A stretch of DNA of 64,000 bases, from assembly GCA_902598305.1 (NCBI GenBank), contig CACKBL010000005.1:62001-126000 (forward strand), written 5' to 3'. The notes below the pieces were generated by a model. That model did no database searches, was not told the DNA's origin, and saw only the letters and a list, made by a program, of their open reading frames with translations. Source of the stretch: an uncultured Bacteroidota bacterium. GTDB taxonomy: Bacteria > Bacteroidota > Bacteroidia > Flavobacteriales > Flavobacteriaceae. The position numbers and the translations under genes are program-made. Shown piece after piece: positions 35,418-45,043 of the stretch. Each line of letters opens with the position of its first letter. Position 1 is the first letter of the stretch.

Positions 35418-37067
35418 TTACTCTTTGGTTAATTTTTGAAGGATATAAGCTAACAGAATAGTTAAAAATGATCCTATAAAATTTAACCACAAATAGCCTA
35501 TAACATCTAAATAAAAAATGATAAAGATTAATATTTGAGTTGATAAGGCAGAATTAAAAATGTTTTTTGCTTGTATTTTTTTAAAGAATAATCCTACTAA
35601 AAATATTCCCAATATTGTTCCATAAAATATTGAACCTATGATGTTCACTAATTGAATTAAATTTTCCGCCAATGTTGCTGTTAAGGCAAATATAATTGCA
35701 ATGAGACCCCATATGAAAGTCATAAATTTTGACATCTGCAAATCACTGTAATTACTTTTTACTTTGAAATTATTTCTGTAGATATCTAAATAAGAGCAGG
35801 CCGCTAGAGCGTTAAGCTCTGAAGCAGTAGAACTCATAGCCGCACACAATATAACTGAAATAAGAAGACCTATTATTCCACTCGGAAGGTTATTTACTAT
35901 AAAATTTATAAATACATAATCTTTGTCATTGACCTCCAATGATGGAGAAACTTTTGAAATAAGGCTTTTTGCGTCATTCCTAATTAAAGATTCTGATTCT
36001 TGCAATTTTTTTATTTCTTGAATCCCATTTGATTTAGAAAATGTTTTCATCAAAAAAAATTTCTCTTCTTGAATTTCTTTGTGTTTTTGTTCAAGAATTT
36101 CAAATTCAGTATTAAATTTTGAATTTCTAACCTTTTCTAAAGCGGCTGTATTAAAATTGATGGGTGAAATATTAAATTGATAAAAAACAAATACAGAAAC
36201 GCCTATAAACAATATAAAAAATTGCATAGGAACCTTTAAAATTGCATTAAAAAAAAGTCCTTTTTGACTCTCCTTTAAACTCTTTCCTGATATATATCTT
36301 TGGACTTGGCTTTGGTCGGTTCCAAAGTAAGATAATGCTAAAAATAGACCACCAGTTATCCCACTCCAAAATGTGTATCTACTTTTAAAATCCAAATCGA
36401 AATTAAGAATGTCAAGCTTCCCGTTAGCCCCAGCAATTTCTAATACTTCGTTAAAACTAAATTCTTTTGGTATCCCTTTAAAGATATAATAGATGGTAAT
36501 AAATAGACCGATAAAAATTACAAACATTTGTTGTTTTTGAGTCACGTTTACAGCTTTGGTACCACCAATAAGGGTGTAAAATGTAACCAAAGATCCAATT
36601 ATAATAATTAGTAGATACAAGGGCCACTTTAGAATTAAACTCATAATTATTGCAGGGGCATAAATAGTTATCCCAGCAGCAAGTCCTCTTTGTATTAAAA
36701 AAAGTAAGGAAGCTAGGGTTCTAGTTTTTTTATTAAACCTCTTTTCTAAAAACTCATAGGCTGTGTAAACTTTTAATTTGTGATATATAGGAAGAAAAAA
36801 CATCGATATTATTATTACCGCAAAGGGTAGTCCAAAGTAAAATTGAATAAATCCCATTCCATCGCTATAAGCTTGTCCTGGTGTAGATAAAAATGTTATT
36901 GCACTTGCCTGTGTGGCCATTACGGATATGCCTATAGTCCACCATCTACTCTTATTATTTCCTTTGAAGTATTCTTGAAGATCTTTGTTTTTGATATTTT
37001 TCCATATTCCATACAAAACAATGAAACCAACAGAAAAAACTAAAACAACCCAATCTAAAATCTCCAT
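35418..37067 (-). CDS. Sodium:solute symporter (SSS family)
   Basis: 549 aa inner-membrane transporter with about 13 helices. The family features include the N-terminal GNNKSRWWTIGISVMATQASAITFLSTPGQAYSDGMGFIQFYFG and YFGTDQSQVQRYISGKS. An insertion of about 75 mostly charged residues (LEQKHKEIQEEKFFLMK...) sits between helices and should be outside the membrane. The ATG overlaps the stop of a 31-codon ORF (TAATG), so its translation is probably coupled to that ORF and the PIG-L gene before it. The likely substrate is a sugar or amino-sugar, by context only. Confidence 0.92.
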   Translation of the reverse strand: MEILDWVVLVFSVGFIVLYGIWKNIKNKDLQEYFKGNNKSRWWTIGISVMATQASAITFLSTPGQAYSDGMGFIQFYFGLPFAVIIISMFFLPIYHKLKVYTAYEFLEKRFNKKTRTLASLLFLIQRGLAAGITIYAPAIIMSLILKWPLYLLIIIIGSLVTFYTLIGGTKAVNVTQKQQMFVIFIGLFITIYYIFKGIPKEFSFNEVLEIAGANGKLDILNFDLDFKSRYTFWSGITGGLFLALSYFGTDQSQVQRYISGKSLKESQKGLFFNAILKVPMQFFILFIGVSVFVFYQFNISPINFNTAALEKVRNSKFNTEFEILEQKHKEIQEEKFFLMKTFSKSNGIQEIKKLQESESLIRNDAKSLISKVSPSLEVNDKDYVFINFIVNNLPSGIIGLLISVILCAAMSSTASELNALAACSYLDIYRNNFKVKSNYSDLQMSKFMTFIWGLIAIIFALTATLAENLIQLVNIIGSIFYGTILGIFLVGLFFKKIQAKNIFNSALSTQILIFIIFYLDVIGYLWLNFIGSFLTILLAYILQKLTKE

Positions 37068-37162
37068 TAATTAAATTTTTTCATGATTATAAAAAAAACT
37101 ATCCAATAACTAACATTGATAATAACAATGAACAAATATTCTTTTTTATCAAAAATTTTCAT
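37067..37162 (-). CDS. 31-aa single-helix membrane microprotein between PIG-L and symporter
   Basis: Unannotated ORF beginning MKIFDKKEYLFIVIINVSYW and ending in MKKFN. It has charged ends and one central hydrophobic stretch of about 18 residues. Its ATG overlaps the PIG-L stop as TAATG, and its stop overlaps the symporter ATG as TAATG, so all three frames are joined without a spare base. Some sodium symporters have small accessory membrane proteins, and this could be one. No homology can be tested here. Confidence 0.6.
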   Translation of the reverse strand: MKIFDKKEYLFIVIINVSYWIVFFIIMKKFN

Positions 37163-39615
37163 TATTCGAGTGAAATCAAATTAATTAGTAAACGATAAGC
37201 CCCTGTAACTCCCGATGGTATTTGCCTAAAAAAACTTAAGCCAGTGTAAATTATTTTCCCTTTTCCATAATTTCCAATTAAAAGAGAACCTAGTTTTTCA
37301 TTTTCATTTTTATCGTTCATGGATAACATAGGGATAAAGTTTTTATCCCATTTGTTCGGAAAGTATAGCCCCCTTTCTTGAACCCAATTCTCAAAATCTT
37401 CAGAAGTAATTTTATGAGGAAAATTTAAAGCCCTATGAAGAGGATTCAGTATTTTAACGGTAGAATCTTCCTCAGTAACTCTGTCCCTTGATAAATTTAA
37501 GTAAAAGGGTGTCAGTTTTTTTGTTAATAAATTTCTAGTAGTATTATATTGAATCAATAAATTACCCCCTCTTTTAGCATACTCAAAGAGAAGCTCATTA
37601 TTAGAACTTAACTCATCATGAACATTGTAAGCACGAATACCTATTATAATCGTGTCAAACCTCTCTAAATCAACATTTTCAATTTCGTTGATATCAATTA
37701 ACTCTATATTTACTCCTATCGATTTCAAATTTTCATAAACTAAATCTCCCGCACCCATTATATATCCCACTTTTTTTCTTGGAAGTACTAAATCCAGTTT
37801 TTTTATTTTTGGATAAAATGGCTTTACAATGTATTGCTTGGGGATATGATTATAATCAATGTTAAAAATTGATAAACTCTCATCAGCAAGTATTTTATCA
37901 TCAGAAACAACTGATACATACAAAATTCCATCTTTAGAATTATCAGTGGGTCTGATTTGAAACTCAATATTTTTAGTCTTTCCCTTCTCAGTTAAGTATA
38001 AGTCAACATGGTTTTTATCTATTTCCCAACCAGCAGGAGAGTTTAATTTTATTTTTCCTTTAAATCCATTTGAAAGATTTTTTACCTCAATTATTATTTT
38101 TTCCTTTTCTGTATCTGTGAATAAATATTTATTTTTTTTAAAATTTACTGCAATTTTTGGAACCACGTAAAAAGGATTGATAACCTCACCTTTTATAGGA
38201 TTATTGAATCTTTGTGTCACTTCGACTTTATAGTCCAGAAATGTATCAAAAATCCTCAATTCTATTGGAAGTGAAACTTTTTCTGATATGGGTTGGTTTG
38301 TATATTTTTTATCTATTATAAACCTTCCGTTTTTTTTACCTTTAATTAACCAATATGGTGTATTAAATTCATTTGGCAATTTGAACTTAATATTGTCTTG
38401 ATAGAGTTCATATGGGCTTATTAAAGAGCTTTTTAATTGATTGTTAATTTTAGTAATATTTATTGGGTAGCTACTGTTATTTAGAATTTTAAAATCTAAA
38501 TTGATTTCTTCATCTTTATTTCCATAATCGAAATCCGTATTTGTAATCATTTTAATACCCAAACAGAGCTTTATTATTTCTTTAACTTCTTTTAATTTCC
38601 TTATTTTCCAAACAGAATTTTCAAGTCTCTTAATTTCATTGAAAACTTCTAAAAGATTTTTAACTGATTTTTCAGGTTTTTCGAAATCAAACTTTGCAAT
38701 TATTTGGTCAATTAAGATTTTTATTCTTTTTCCACCCTCTAGTCGGTTCCATGTAGTGTCTATACCTTCGAAAATACGATTAGAATTATTTTTAAGTCCA
38801 CCAATTAATTCCAAAAATTCTGATTCTTTTTCTAAGCTTGGAGATCTTCCAAAACCTTGAGATTTATGTTGTGATCTGCTAAGTGCAGAAATTTCACTAT
38901 TCGTTCTACCAGTTAAAAAATTGTATTTGGTTATATCAATTTTTATAAAATTATCCTTGTTAATTGAGTTAAACTTTTCTCTACTACCATATCTCCACCA
39001 TGAAATATTTACATATTGTCTAAAAGGTTTCCACAATTGTAAAGAATCCAACTGAGATGAATAAAAATTTGGATTATCACTTATAATAAAAGCTTCTTTA
39101 CTTAAAATCGCGGAAGATGTGTGATGGCCATGTGTTTGTCCGTCTCTTCTATGGTCAAATCTATTAATGATTATGTCTGGTTTAATTTCTCTAATTAATC
39201 TTACTACTTCTTCTAGAATGATATTCTTTGGCCATATTTTTAATGTCTCTTCGGAGTTTTTGGAGAATCCAAAATCTATAGCTGAGGTAAAATATTGGCT
39301 ACCACCGTCTATTGCTCTTGCTTGTAAAAGCTCACTTGTTCTAATAACTCCTAATAAATCATTTAATTCTGTACCAATTAAATTCTGTCCGCCGTCTCCT
39401 CTTGTTAATGATAGATAGGATGTGTGAGCATGCAATTCATTTGAAAGATATGAAATTAGAGACGTGTTTTCATCATCTGGATGTGCAGCTACATACAAAA
39501 CTGAACCTAAAAAGTTTAATTTTTTAAGTTTTAAATAAATTTCATTGCTTGATTGAGAATAAAATTTAGAGATACAAAATAGTACAAATAGTATAAAATA
39601 TTTAGGCTTATTCAT
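37162..39615 (-). CDS. PIG-L family deacetylase, secreted multidomain
   Basis: 817 aa. A signal peptide ends near SKFYSQ. Residues about 35-290 are the LmbE/PIG-L N-deacetylase domain: zinc ligands AHPDDE (45-49 region) and DGQTHGHHTSSAIL. About residues 360-600 hold a beta-rich, NEW3-like domain, and the C-terminal 200 residues (MGAGDLVYENLKSIGVNIELI...GGNLLIQYNTTRNL) resemble a glutamine-amidotransferase-like fold. The enzyme probably removes acetyl groups from an amino-sugar in the periplasm. It is translationally joined to the microprotein and symporter downstream. Confidence 0.87.
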   Translation of the reverse strand: MNKPKYFILFVLFCISKFYSQSSNEIYLKLKKLNFLGSVLYVAAHPDDENTSLISYLSNELHAHTSYLSLTRGDGGQNLIGTELNDLLGVIRTSELLQARAIDGGSQYFTSAIDFGFSKNSEETLKIWPKNIILEEVVRLIREIKPDIIINRFDHRRDGQTHGHHTSSAILSKEAFIISDNPNFYSSQLDSLQLWKPFRQYVNISWWRYGSREKFNSINKDNFIKIDITKYNFLTGRTNSEISALSRSQHKSQGFGRSPSLEKESEFLELIGGLKNNSNRIFEGIDTTWNRLEGGKRIKILIDQIIAKFDFEKPEKSVKNLLEVFNEIKRLENSVWKIRKLKEVKEIIKLCLGIKMITNTDFDYGNKDEEINLDFKILNNSSYPINITKINNQLKSSLISPYELYQDNIKFKLPNEFNTPYWLIKGKKNGRFIIDKKYTNQPISEKVSLPIELRIFDTFLDYKVEVTQRFNNPIKGEVINPFYVVPKIAVNFKKNKYLFTDTEKEKIIIEVKNLSNGFKGKIKLNSPAGWEIDKNHVDLYLTEKGKTKNIEFQIRPTDNSKDGILYVSVVSDDKILADESLSIFNIDYNHIPKQYIVKPFYPKIKKLDLVLPRKKVGYIMGAGDLVYENLKSIGVNIELIDINEIENVDLERFDTIIIGIRAYNVHDELSSNNELLFEYAKRGGNLLIQYNTTRNLLTKKLTPFYLNLSRDRVTEEDSTVKILNPLHRALNFPHKITSEDFENWVQERGLYFPNKWDKNFIPMLSMNDKNENEKLGSLLIGNYGKGKIIYTGLSFFRQIPSGVTGAYRLLINLISLE

Positions 39616-39659
39616 ATGTTATAAATTTAGTCTTTAATCCCATAATTTATTGCTTATAT

Positions 39660-40241
39660 CTACAATTTTTGAAGGACATCTATAACTTGACTAACTGGAA
39701 GTCCAATGACATTTGTATAGCTTCCTTCGATTCTTTTTACACCTATAATTCCTATCCAATCTTGTATTCCGTAAGCTCCTGCTTTGTCTAAAAAGACAAA
39801 TTTTTTTAAATAATAATTAATCTCACTATTTGATATTTTTTTAAAAAAAACAAATGTTGATTCAGAAATTATTGTTTTTTTTTCTTTTTCTCTAAAACAA
39901 ACAGAAGTAATTACCTCATGTTTCTTATTAGAAAGTTTCTCTAAAAATTTTTTAGCTTCCATTAGATCTTTTGGTTTTCCGAGGTGTTCATTTTGGGCCC
40001 AAACTATTGTATCAGCAGTAATTATAATCTCATCATCTTTTACTTCCTTAAATTCTAGAGCTTTTTTTTCAACTATATACTCTGTTATTTCACTCCCCTT
40101 TAGCTTGACAGGATAATCTTCATTTATAGGAAAAGCTCTAATTTTGAATTTTACACCAGCATCTTCGAGCAATTGTTTTCTTCTAGGAGAGTTAGAACCT
40201 AAAATAATTTTTTTGCCTTTATTAAGTTCTATGTAAGCCAT
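39660..40241 (-). CDS. maf: Maf family nucleotide pyrophosphatase
   Basis: 193 aa from MAYIELNKGKKIILGSN (ATG 40241); the track ORF starts 15 residues earlier inside kdsC. LGSNSPRRKQLLEDAG is the substrate loop, TADTIVW carries the catalytic acidic residue, and GSYTNVIGLPVSQV is the C-terminal signature. Maf proteins hydrolyse dTTP/UTP and modified nucleotides. It overlaps kdsC by 13 nt. Confidence 0.93.
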   Translation of the reverse strand: MAYIELNKGKKIILGSNSPRRKQLLEDAGVKFKIRAFPINEDYPVKLKGSEITEYIVEKKALEFKEVKDDEIIITADTIVWAQNEHLGKPKDLMEAKKFLEKLSNKKHEVITSVCFREKEKKTIISESTFVFFKKISNSEINYYLKKFVFLDKAGAYGIQDWIGIIGVKRIEGSYTNVIGLPVSQVIDVLQKL

Positions 40242-40738
40242 TTGTTTTGAACCCTTAGGGTTTGTTCTATAATATCTCTTACGCACCCCTGTCCACCATT
40301 TTTTTTTGATACGTAGATAGAAATCTGTTTCACATCTGGAACAGCATCATTAGGACAACAAGGGACTCCAATTTTTTTCATTACAGGGATATCAGGTATA
40401 TCGTCTCCCATATACACTATTTCATTTTTATTGAGGTTGTATTTTTTTATTAGCTTCTCATAGGTATTGTTTTTTTTATGCTCTCCTAAAAAAATCTCGT
40501 CAATCCCTAAGTCTTTTAGTCTTTCCTTGACCCCTTTGTTTGTCCCACCTGAAATAATAAAAATTTTAAAGCCTTTATCTAGAGCGTATTTTATGACAAA
40601 ACCATCCTTTGTGTTCATTTCTCTTAACATTTTACCTTTCGAGGTGACCAATATTTTTCCATTTGTTAGAACACCATCCACATCTAGAATGAAGGTTGTG
40701 ATTTTTTTAAGTAATTCTTTGTAATTTTTATTTTCCAT
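40229..40738 (-). CDS. kdsC: 3-deoxy-D-manno-octulosonate 8-phosphate phosphatase
   Basis: 169 aa HAD phosphatase that releases Kdo from Kdo-8-phosphate. The nucleophile motif LDVDGVLTNGKI, IISGGTN, and YMGDDIPDIPVMKKIG match KdsC, which is a capless HAD of about 170-180 aa. It overlaps both neighbours (maf and DUF2520), so the three are co-translated. Together with kdsB it supplies Kdo for lipopolysaccharide. Confidence 0.93.
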   Translation of the reverse strand: MENKNYKELLKKITTFILDVDGVLTNGKILVTSKGKMLREMNTKDGFVIKYALDKGFKIFIISGGTNKGVKERLKDLGIDEIFLGEHKKNNTYEKLIKKYNLNKNEIVYMGDDIPDIPVMKKIGVPCCPNDAVPDVKQISIYVSKKNGGQGCVRDIIEQTLRVQNKWLT

Positions 40739-41486
40739 TATTAGCTATTATCCCCTCTGTTAATATAGAGTATATTTTTTTTGAATTTTTAGATTTGATG
40801 AAATTTAAATGTTTTTTAATAGTATTTAAGTCTTTTCTTATACCAGGGCCAGTCTGTATTTTAGAAGGATTGTTTTTTTCTATTTTTTCTATAGTCTCTC
40901 TAATTAAAGGGAAAAAAATTTCAAATGGTATTTTGTTCTCAGCGCAAATATCATAAGCTATGCTAAATAAATAATTAGTGAAATTACACGCAAATACAGC
41001 TGAGACATGCAAAGCTAGTCTTTGTTTTGAATCGAAATTATAGCACTTTGATCCAATAATTTTTACCAACTTTTTTAATTTTTGGTTATTAATATTCTTA
41101 TTTCCTTCTATACAAATTGGTATTTTTTTAAAATCACATAATTTATCTTTTGTCAGCGTTTGAAGTGGATAGAGTACACCAAAATTTTTGTGAATAGAGA
41201 GAACTTTCATTTCTGTACTTCCAGAGGTATGTACTATCAGTCCATCTCTTCCCTTAAGTTCATTGCTGACTTTTTCAATTGAGTCGTCATTTGTGGAAAT
41301 GATGTATATATCAGATTTCTTTATTTCATTTATATTATTGGTGATAAAAATTTTCTTCCTGTGACTTAAAATTTTTTCTATTGACCTGTTAAATAATGAC
41401 ACCATTTTAATTTCCTTTTTTTTTCTAAGTGCTTCAAACATATTTATTCCTACGTTCCCGGCCCCAATAATTGAAATTTTCATCAT
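40728..41486 (-). CDS. Rossmann-fold and DUF2520 domain protein (ProC-like)
   Basis: 252 aa. The NAD(P) loop is IGAGNVGINMFEAL at the start, followed by STNDDSI, LIVHTSGSTEM and a C-terminal helical DUF2520 half with KQRLALHVSAVFACNFTNYLF. The protein resembles pyrroline-5-carboxylate/6-phosphogluconate dehydrogenases in fold; its substrate is unknown. The order DUF2520-kdsC-maf is, as I recall, common in Flavobacteriia. Start may be MMKI or MKI (41483). Confidence 0.88.
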   Translation of the reverse strand: MMKISIIGAGNVGINMFEALRKKKEIKMVSLFNRSIEKILSHRKKIFITNNINEIKKSDIYIISTNDDSIEKVSNELKGRDGLIVHTSGSTEMKVLSIHKNFGVLYPLQTLTKDKLCDFKKIPICIEGNKNINNQKLKKLVKIIGSKCYNFDSKQRLALHVSAVFACNFTNYLFSIAYDICAENKIPFEIFFPLIRETIEKIEKNNPSKIQTGPGIRKDLNTIKKHLNFIKSKNSKKIYSILTEGIIANNGK

Positions 41487-41561
41487 TTAAAAAAATATTT
41501 TAATGTTATATTCCTATTGGGTAAATTTATAAATAACTTTCCTTTATAGTTTGATTCAATG

Positions 41562-41569
41562 TATCTTTG
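41562..41569 (+). promoter_or_regulatory. -7 element of ccsBA
   Basis: TATCTTTG, an exact TAnnTTTG match, with a TTTC about 20 nt upstream (41538-41541). It lies inside the long form of the ccsBA ORF, which supports the later start at 41587. Confidence 0.5.
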
Positions 41570-41586
41570 CACTTTTATCTAATTTA

Positions 41587-44500
41587 ATGAGAAACTTTTA
41601 TTGGAAATACTTAGCTTCCAATCGTTTAACAGCTATTTTGTTTATAATTTTTCCAACTTCGATGGCGCTTGGAACTTTTATTGAAAGTTGGTATTCAACT
41701 GATACAGCAAAAATATGGATATACAATGCATGGTGGTTTGAACTGATAATGTTACTCTTTGTTATCAATTTTGCAGGAAATATTTTTAAGTATAAATTGT
41801 TTAGACGTGACAAATTTGCCATTCTTGGCTTACACTTATCCTTTATTCTTATTTTGGTTGGTGCATTCGTAACAAGATATATAGGTTATGAAGGAGTGAT
41901 GCCTATTAGAGAAGGAGATTCTACTTCTAAATTTCTATCTGACAAAACATATCTTACTGTTTTAGTTGACGGTGAGATTGAAGGCAAAGTTTTTAGAAAG
42001 AAAATTAAAAAGGAACTTCTATTATCCGAACATGTTCAAAACGATTTCGAAATCGAGCAAAATTTTAAGGATATAAAATTCAATATTAGCTACATGAATT
42101 TTATGGAAAATGTTACTGAGGACCTTGTTTTAGACCCAGATGGAGATAAATACATAAAAATAGTTGAGGCAATCGACGGTACGAGACATAATCATTATAT
42201 TAAAGAGGGTGAAGTCTCAAATATTCACAATGTGCTTTTTACGCTCAACAATCCCATTAAAGGAGCTATAAATATTGAGGTAATTGATGGGGAGTATTTT
42301 TTAACTAGTCCTTTTAAAGGAAGTTTTTTAAGAATGGCTGATCAGTACTCTGACAATATTGTTCCAGAAAAAAAAGAAAACCTTCAATTTAGAAGTCTCT
42401 ATACTATTTCTAATTATCAATTTGTAATTCCTGAACCTGTCTTACGTGGAAAATTTGATGTTGTAAAACTTGATCAGGAGCAGGAAAATCTTCAAGATTT
42501 ACTGAAGGTAAGGGTAGGGGTAGGCGATGAATTCAAGGAGGTCAATTTACTTGGAGGAAAAGGTTTTTCTGAAAGAAATAAAAAAATATCATTAGGAGCT
42601 CTTGACTTTTATCTGTCTTACGGATCTGTTGAAATGAATCTTCCTTTTGAAATTAAATTAAACGATTTTATTGCTGAAAAGTATCCAGGTACAGAAAATA
42701 GTTACTCTTCTTTCGAAAGTAAGATTACAGTTAGGGATAATGATAATTTTGATTATAGGATTTACATGAATCATGTACTTGATCACAAAGGATATAGATT
42801 CTTTCAATCGTCATTCGACCCAGATGAGAAAGGAACTATCCTTTCAGTTAATCACGATAAATGGGGAACTATACTAACCTACTTGGGATACATGACTCTT
42901 TATGCGAGTATGATAGGGATATTCTTCCTTGGAAAAACTAGATTTAAACTTCTTTCGAGGAAAATTGAAAAAATAAAACACCAAAAATCGTTGCTAACCT
43001 TACTTTTTCTTTTTGTCTCTCATTTTTCATTTGCTCAAAACAGATTTCTACAGGTAGATAAAGTGATTGATTATGACTCGATAATTATTGCTGATGCTTT
43101 TCCAATTAAGCAAGCTGAAAAGTTTGGTTCTTTAGTTATACAAGATTTAGGTGGTAGGATGAAGCCTGCCAATACATTTTCATCAGAACTTGTTAGAAAA
43201 GTAAGTAAGAAAGATGAATATAAAGGATTAAATTCAGATCAAGTTTTATTATCGATTCTTAACGGTCCAGCCGTATGGTTTAATACACCAATTATTTACT
43301 TAAAAAGAGGAAATGATTCTTTAAGAAACCTAATTGGGGTTCCAAAGAAAACAAAATACGCACCTCTTGTATCTTTTTTTGATAAAGAGGGTAATTATAA
43401 AATCTCAACACAACTTGAAAAAGCTTATAGGGCTGGAATTCCCAATCAGTTTCAAAAAGATTTTATAGAGGTAGATAAGCGTGTTAATTTACTATATTCA
43501 GCATTGGAAGGTAAGATTCTTAGGATTTTCCCTGTTCCAGGAGATCAAAATAATAAATGGGTTTCCTATCCTGAAATTCAGGACACAAATTTCAAAGGGC
43601 CTGATTCATTGTATGTAAATAATGTACTTCCTCTTTACTTTCAGTCCCTAAGATCGGCTAAAAAAAGTGGTGACTACACAAATGCAGATAATTTGCTAGA
43701 AAGTCTAAAAGGATATCAAAAACGATATGGTGAGATGATTGTACCTTCTGATAGTAAAATCAAATCAGAAATTTTGTACAACAAATATGACGTTTTTAAA
43801 AAAATTTTTAGTTGGTACTTGTATACCGGTCTGTTACTTTTTTTATTTCTGATAATTCAAATTTTCAATCAAAAAAAAGTATTTGGTTACTTAATAAATT
43901 TTTTTAAAGTAGTTATTTATTTGCTATTTGCACTTCACACTGCTGGTTTAATTTTTAGGGCCTATATCTCTGGTCATGCTCCGTGGAGTGACGCATATGA
44001 GTCAATGATTTATGTTTCTTGGGCAACTATGCTATTTGGAATTTTGTTTGGCAGGAAGTCAAATCTCACCCTTGCAGCTACAACATTTGTTGTATCCATG
44101 ATTTTGATGATTGCTCACTGGAATTGGATGGATCCATCGATAGCAAATCTTCAACCTGTTCTTGACAGCTATTGGTTAATGATTCATGTTGCTGTAATAG
44201 TTGGTAGTTATGGTCCTTTTGCTCTTAGTATGATAATTGGAATTGTGGTTCTTTTTCTGATGCTTTTGACGAATAGAACTAATAAAAAGATAATGCACTT
44301 GAATATTAATGAACTCTCAATTGTAAATGAACTTTCTATGACCGTTGGACTGATTATGTTAACTATTGGAAACTTTTTAGGTGGAATGTGGGCAAATGAA
44401 AGTTGGGGAAGATATTGGGGATGGGATCCAAAGGAAACGTGGGCCCTTATAAGTATTATGGTTTATGCATTTGTTATTCATATGAGATTTATACCAAGTT

Positions 44501-44721
44501 TGCGAGGAAAATGGATTTTTAATCTCGCAAGTGTAGTCTCATTTGCAAGTATTTTGATGACCTATTTCGGTGTGAATTTTTATTTGGTTGGTTTGCATTC
44601 ATATGCAAGTGGAGACAAAATTATTACTCCTAATTTTGTCTATTATTCAATAGCATTTGTCGCTTTACTAGCAACAATATCTTATTATCCTTATAAAAAG
44701 TACTATTTAAAACTTAAATGA
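41587..44721 (+). CDS. ccsA: Cytochrome c biogenesis protein CcsBA (fused ResB-CcsA)
   Basis: 1044 aa from MRNFYWKYLASNRLTAI (ATG 41587); the track start at 41551 would lie upstream of the promoter. The N-terminal ResB/CcsB part has four membrane segments and a large periplasmic region; the C-terminal CcsA part has the haem-handling WWD motif, WGRYWGWDPKETWALIS, with flanking histidines (LHTAGLIFRAYISGHAPWSDAYES and HMRF). The fused protein exports haem and attaches it to c-type cytochromes. A fused CcsBA is typical of Bacteroidota. It is divergent from the DUF2520 gene. Confidence 0.93.
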   Translation: MRNFYWKYLASNRLTAILFIIFPTSMALGTFIESWYSTDTAKIWIYNAWWFELIMLLFVINFAGNIFKYKLFRRDKFAILGLHLSFILILVGAFVTRYIGYEGVMPIREGDSTSKFLSDKTYLTVLVDGEIEGKVFRKKIKKELLLSEHVQNDFEIEQNFKDIKFNISYMNFMENVTEDLVLDPDGDKYIKIVEAIDGTRHNHYIKEGEVSNIHNVLFTLNNPIKGAINIEVIDGEYFLTSPFKGSFLRMADQYSDNIVPEKKENLQFRSLYTISNYQFVIPEPVLRGKFDVVKLDQEQENLQDLLKVRVGVGDEFKEVNLLGGKGFSERNKKISLGALDFYLSYGSVEMNLPFEIKLNDFIAEKYPGTENSYSSFESKITVRDNDNFDYRIYMNHVLDHKGYRFFQSSFDPDEKGTILSVNHDKWGTILTYLGYMTLYASMIGIFFLGKTRFKLLSRKIEKIKHQKSLLTLLFLFVSHFSFAQNRFLQVDKVIDYDSIIIADAFPIKQAEKFGSLVIQDLGGRMKPANTFSSELVRKVSKKDEYKGLNSDQVLLSILNGPAVWFNTPIIYLKRGNDSLRNLIGVPKKTKYAPLVSFFDKEGNYKISTQLEKAYRAGIPNQFQKDFIEVDKRVNLLYSALEGKILRIFPVPGDQNNKWVSYPEIQDTNFKGPDSLYVNNVLPLYFQSLRSAKKSGDYTNADNLLESLKGYQKRYGEMIVPSDSKIKSEILYNKYDVFKKIFSWYLYTGLLLFLFLIIQIFNQKKVFGYLINFFKVVIYLLFALHTAGLIFRAYISGHAPWSDAYESMIYVSWATMLFGILFGRKSNLTLAATTFVVSMILMIAHWNWMDPSIANLQPVLDSYWLMIHVAVIVGSYGPFALSMIIGIVVLFLMLLTNRTNKKIMHLNINELSIVNELSMTVGLIMLTIGNFLGGMWANESWGRYWGWDPKETWALISIMVYAFVIHMRFIPSLRGKWIFNLASVVSFASILMTYFGVNFYLVGLHSYASGDKIITPNFVYYSIAFVALLATISYYPYKKYYLKLK

Positions 44722-44839
44722 CTTTTTAAGTAATAGAGGATTTACAACTATCAATCAATTTCATTTTGTATCTTTTCTATACAATCAATACTTAATTCGT
44801 TATTTTTATTTTTTATAGACTATTAAAATAAATTCAATT

Positions 44840-45043
44840 ATGAATAAAAAGAAAAAATGGTTTTTGTATTCTGTTGTGTCACTTCTTATTTTTGGATTAG
44901 GACTCTCTCTTCTAGGTGAGGCGATTATAATGAAGTATCAAAATTCTGAAAATTGGGTTATCCTAGGAACGGTTTCCCTTGTAGTTACAAATTCAGGCTT
45001 GTGCTTGTTTGGGCAAGCTGTTATCGAAAAAACCAAAATTTAA
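44840..45043 (+). CDS. Small membrane protein, two helices
   Basis: 67 aa. Basic N-terminus (MNKKKKW) then two hydrophobic stretches (FLYSVVSLLIFGLGLSLLGEAII and WVILGTVSLVVTNSGLCLFGQAVI) with the similar ends GEAII and GQAVI, which suggests a short internal duplication. No known family is recognised. It ends convergently with the metalloprotease gene, overlapping by 4 nt. Confidence 0.65.
   Translation: MNKKKKWFLYSVVSLLIFGLGLSLLGEAIIMKYQNSENWVILGTVSLVVTNSGLCLFGQAVIEKTKI

Noticed and set aside
35980-36150. Charged insertion in the symporter as a possible frameshift or inserted element
   Set aside because: The frame stays open, codon use is unchanged, and no repeats flank it; it reads as a helical insertion.
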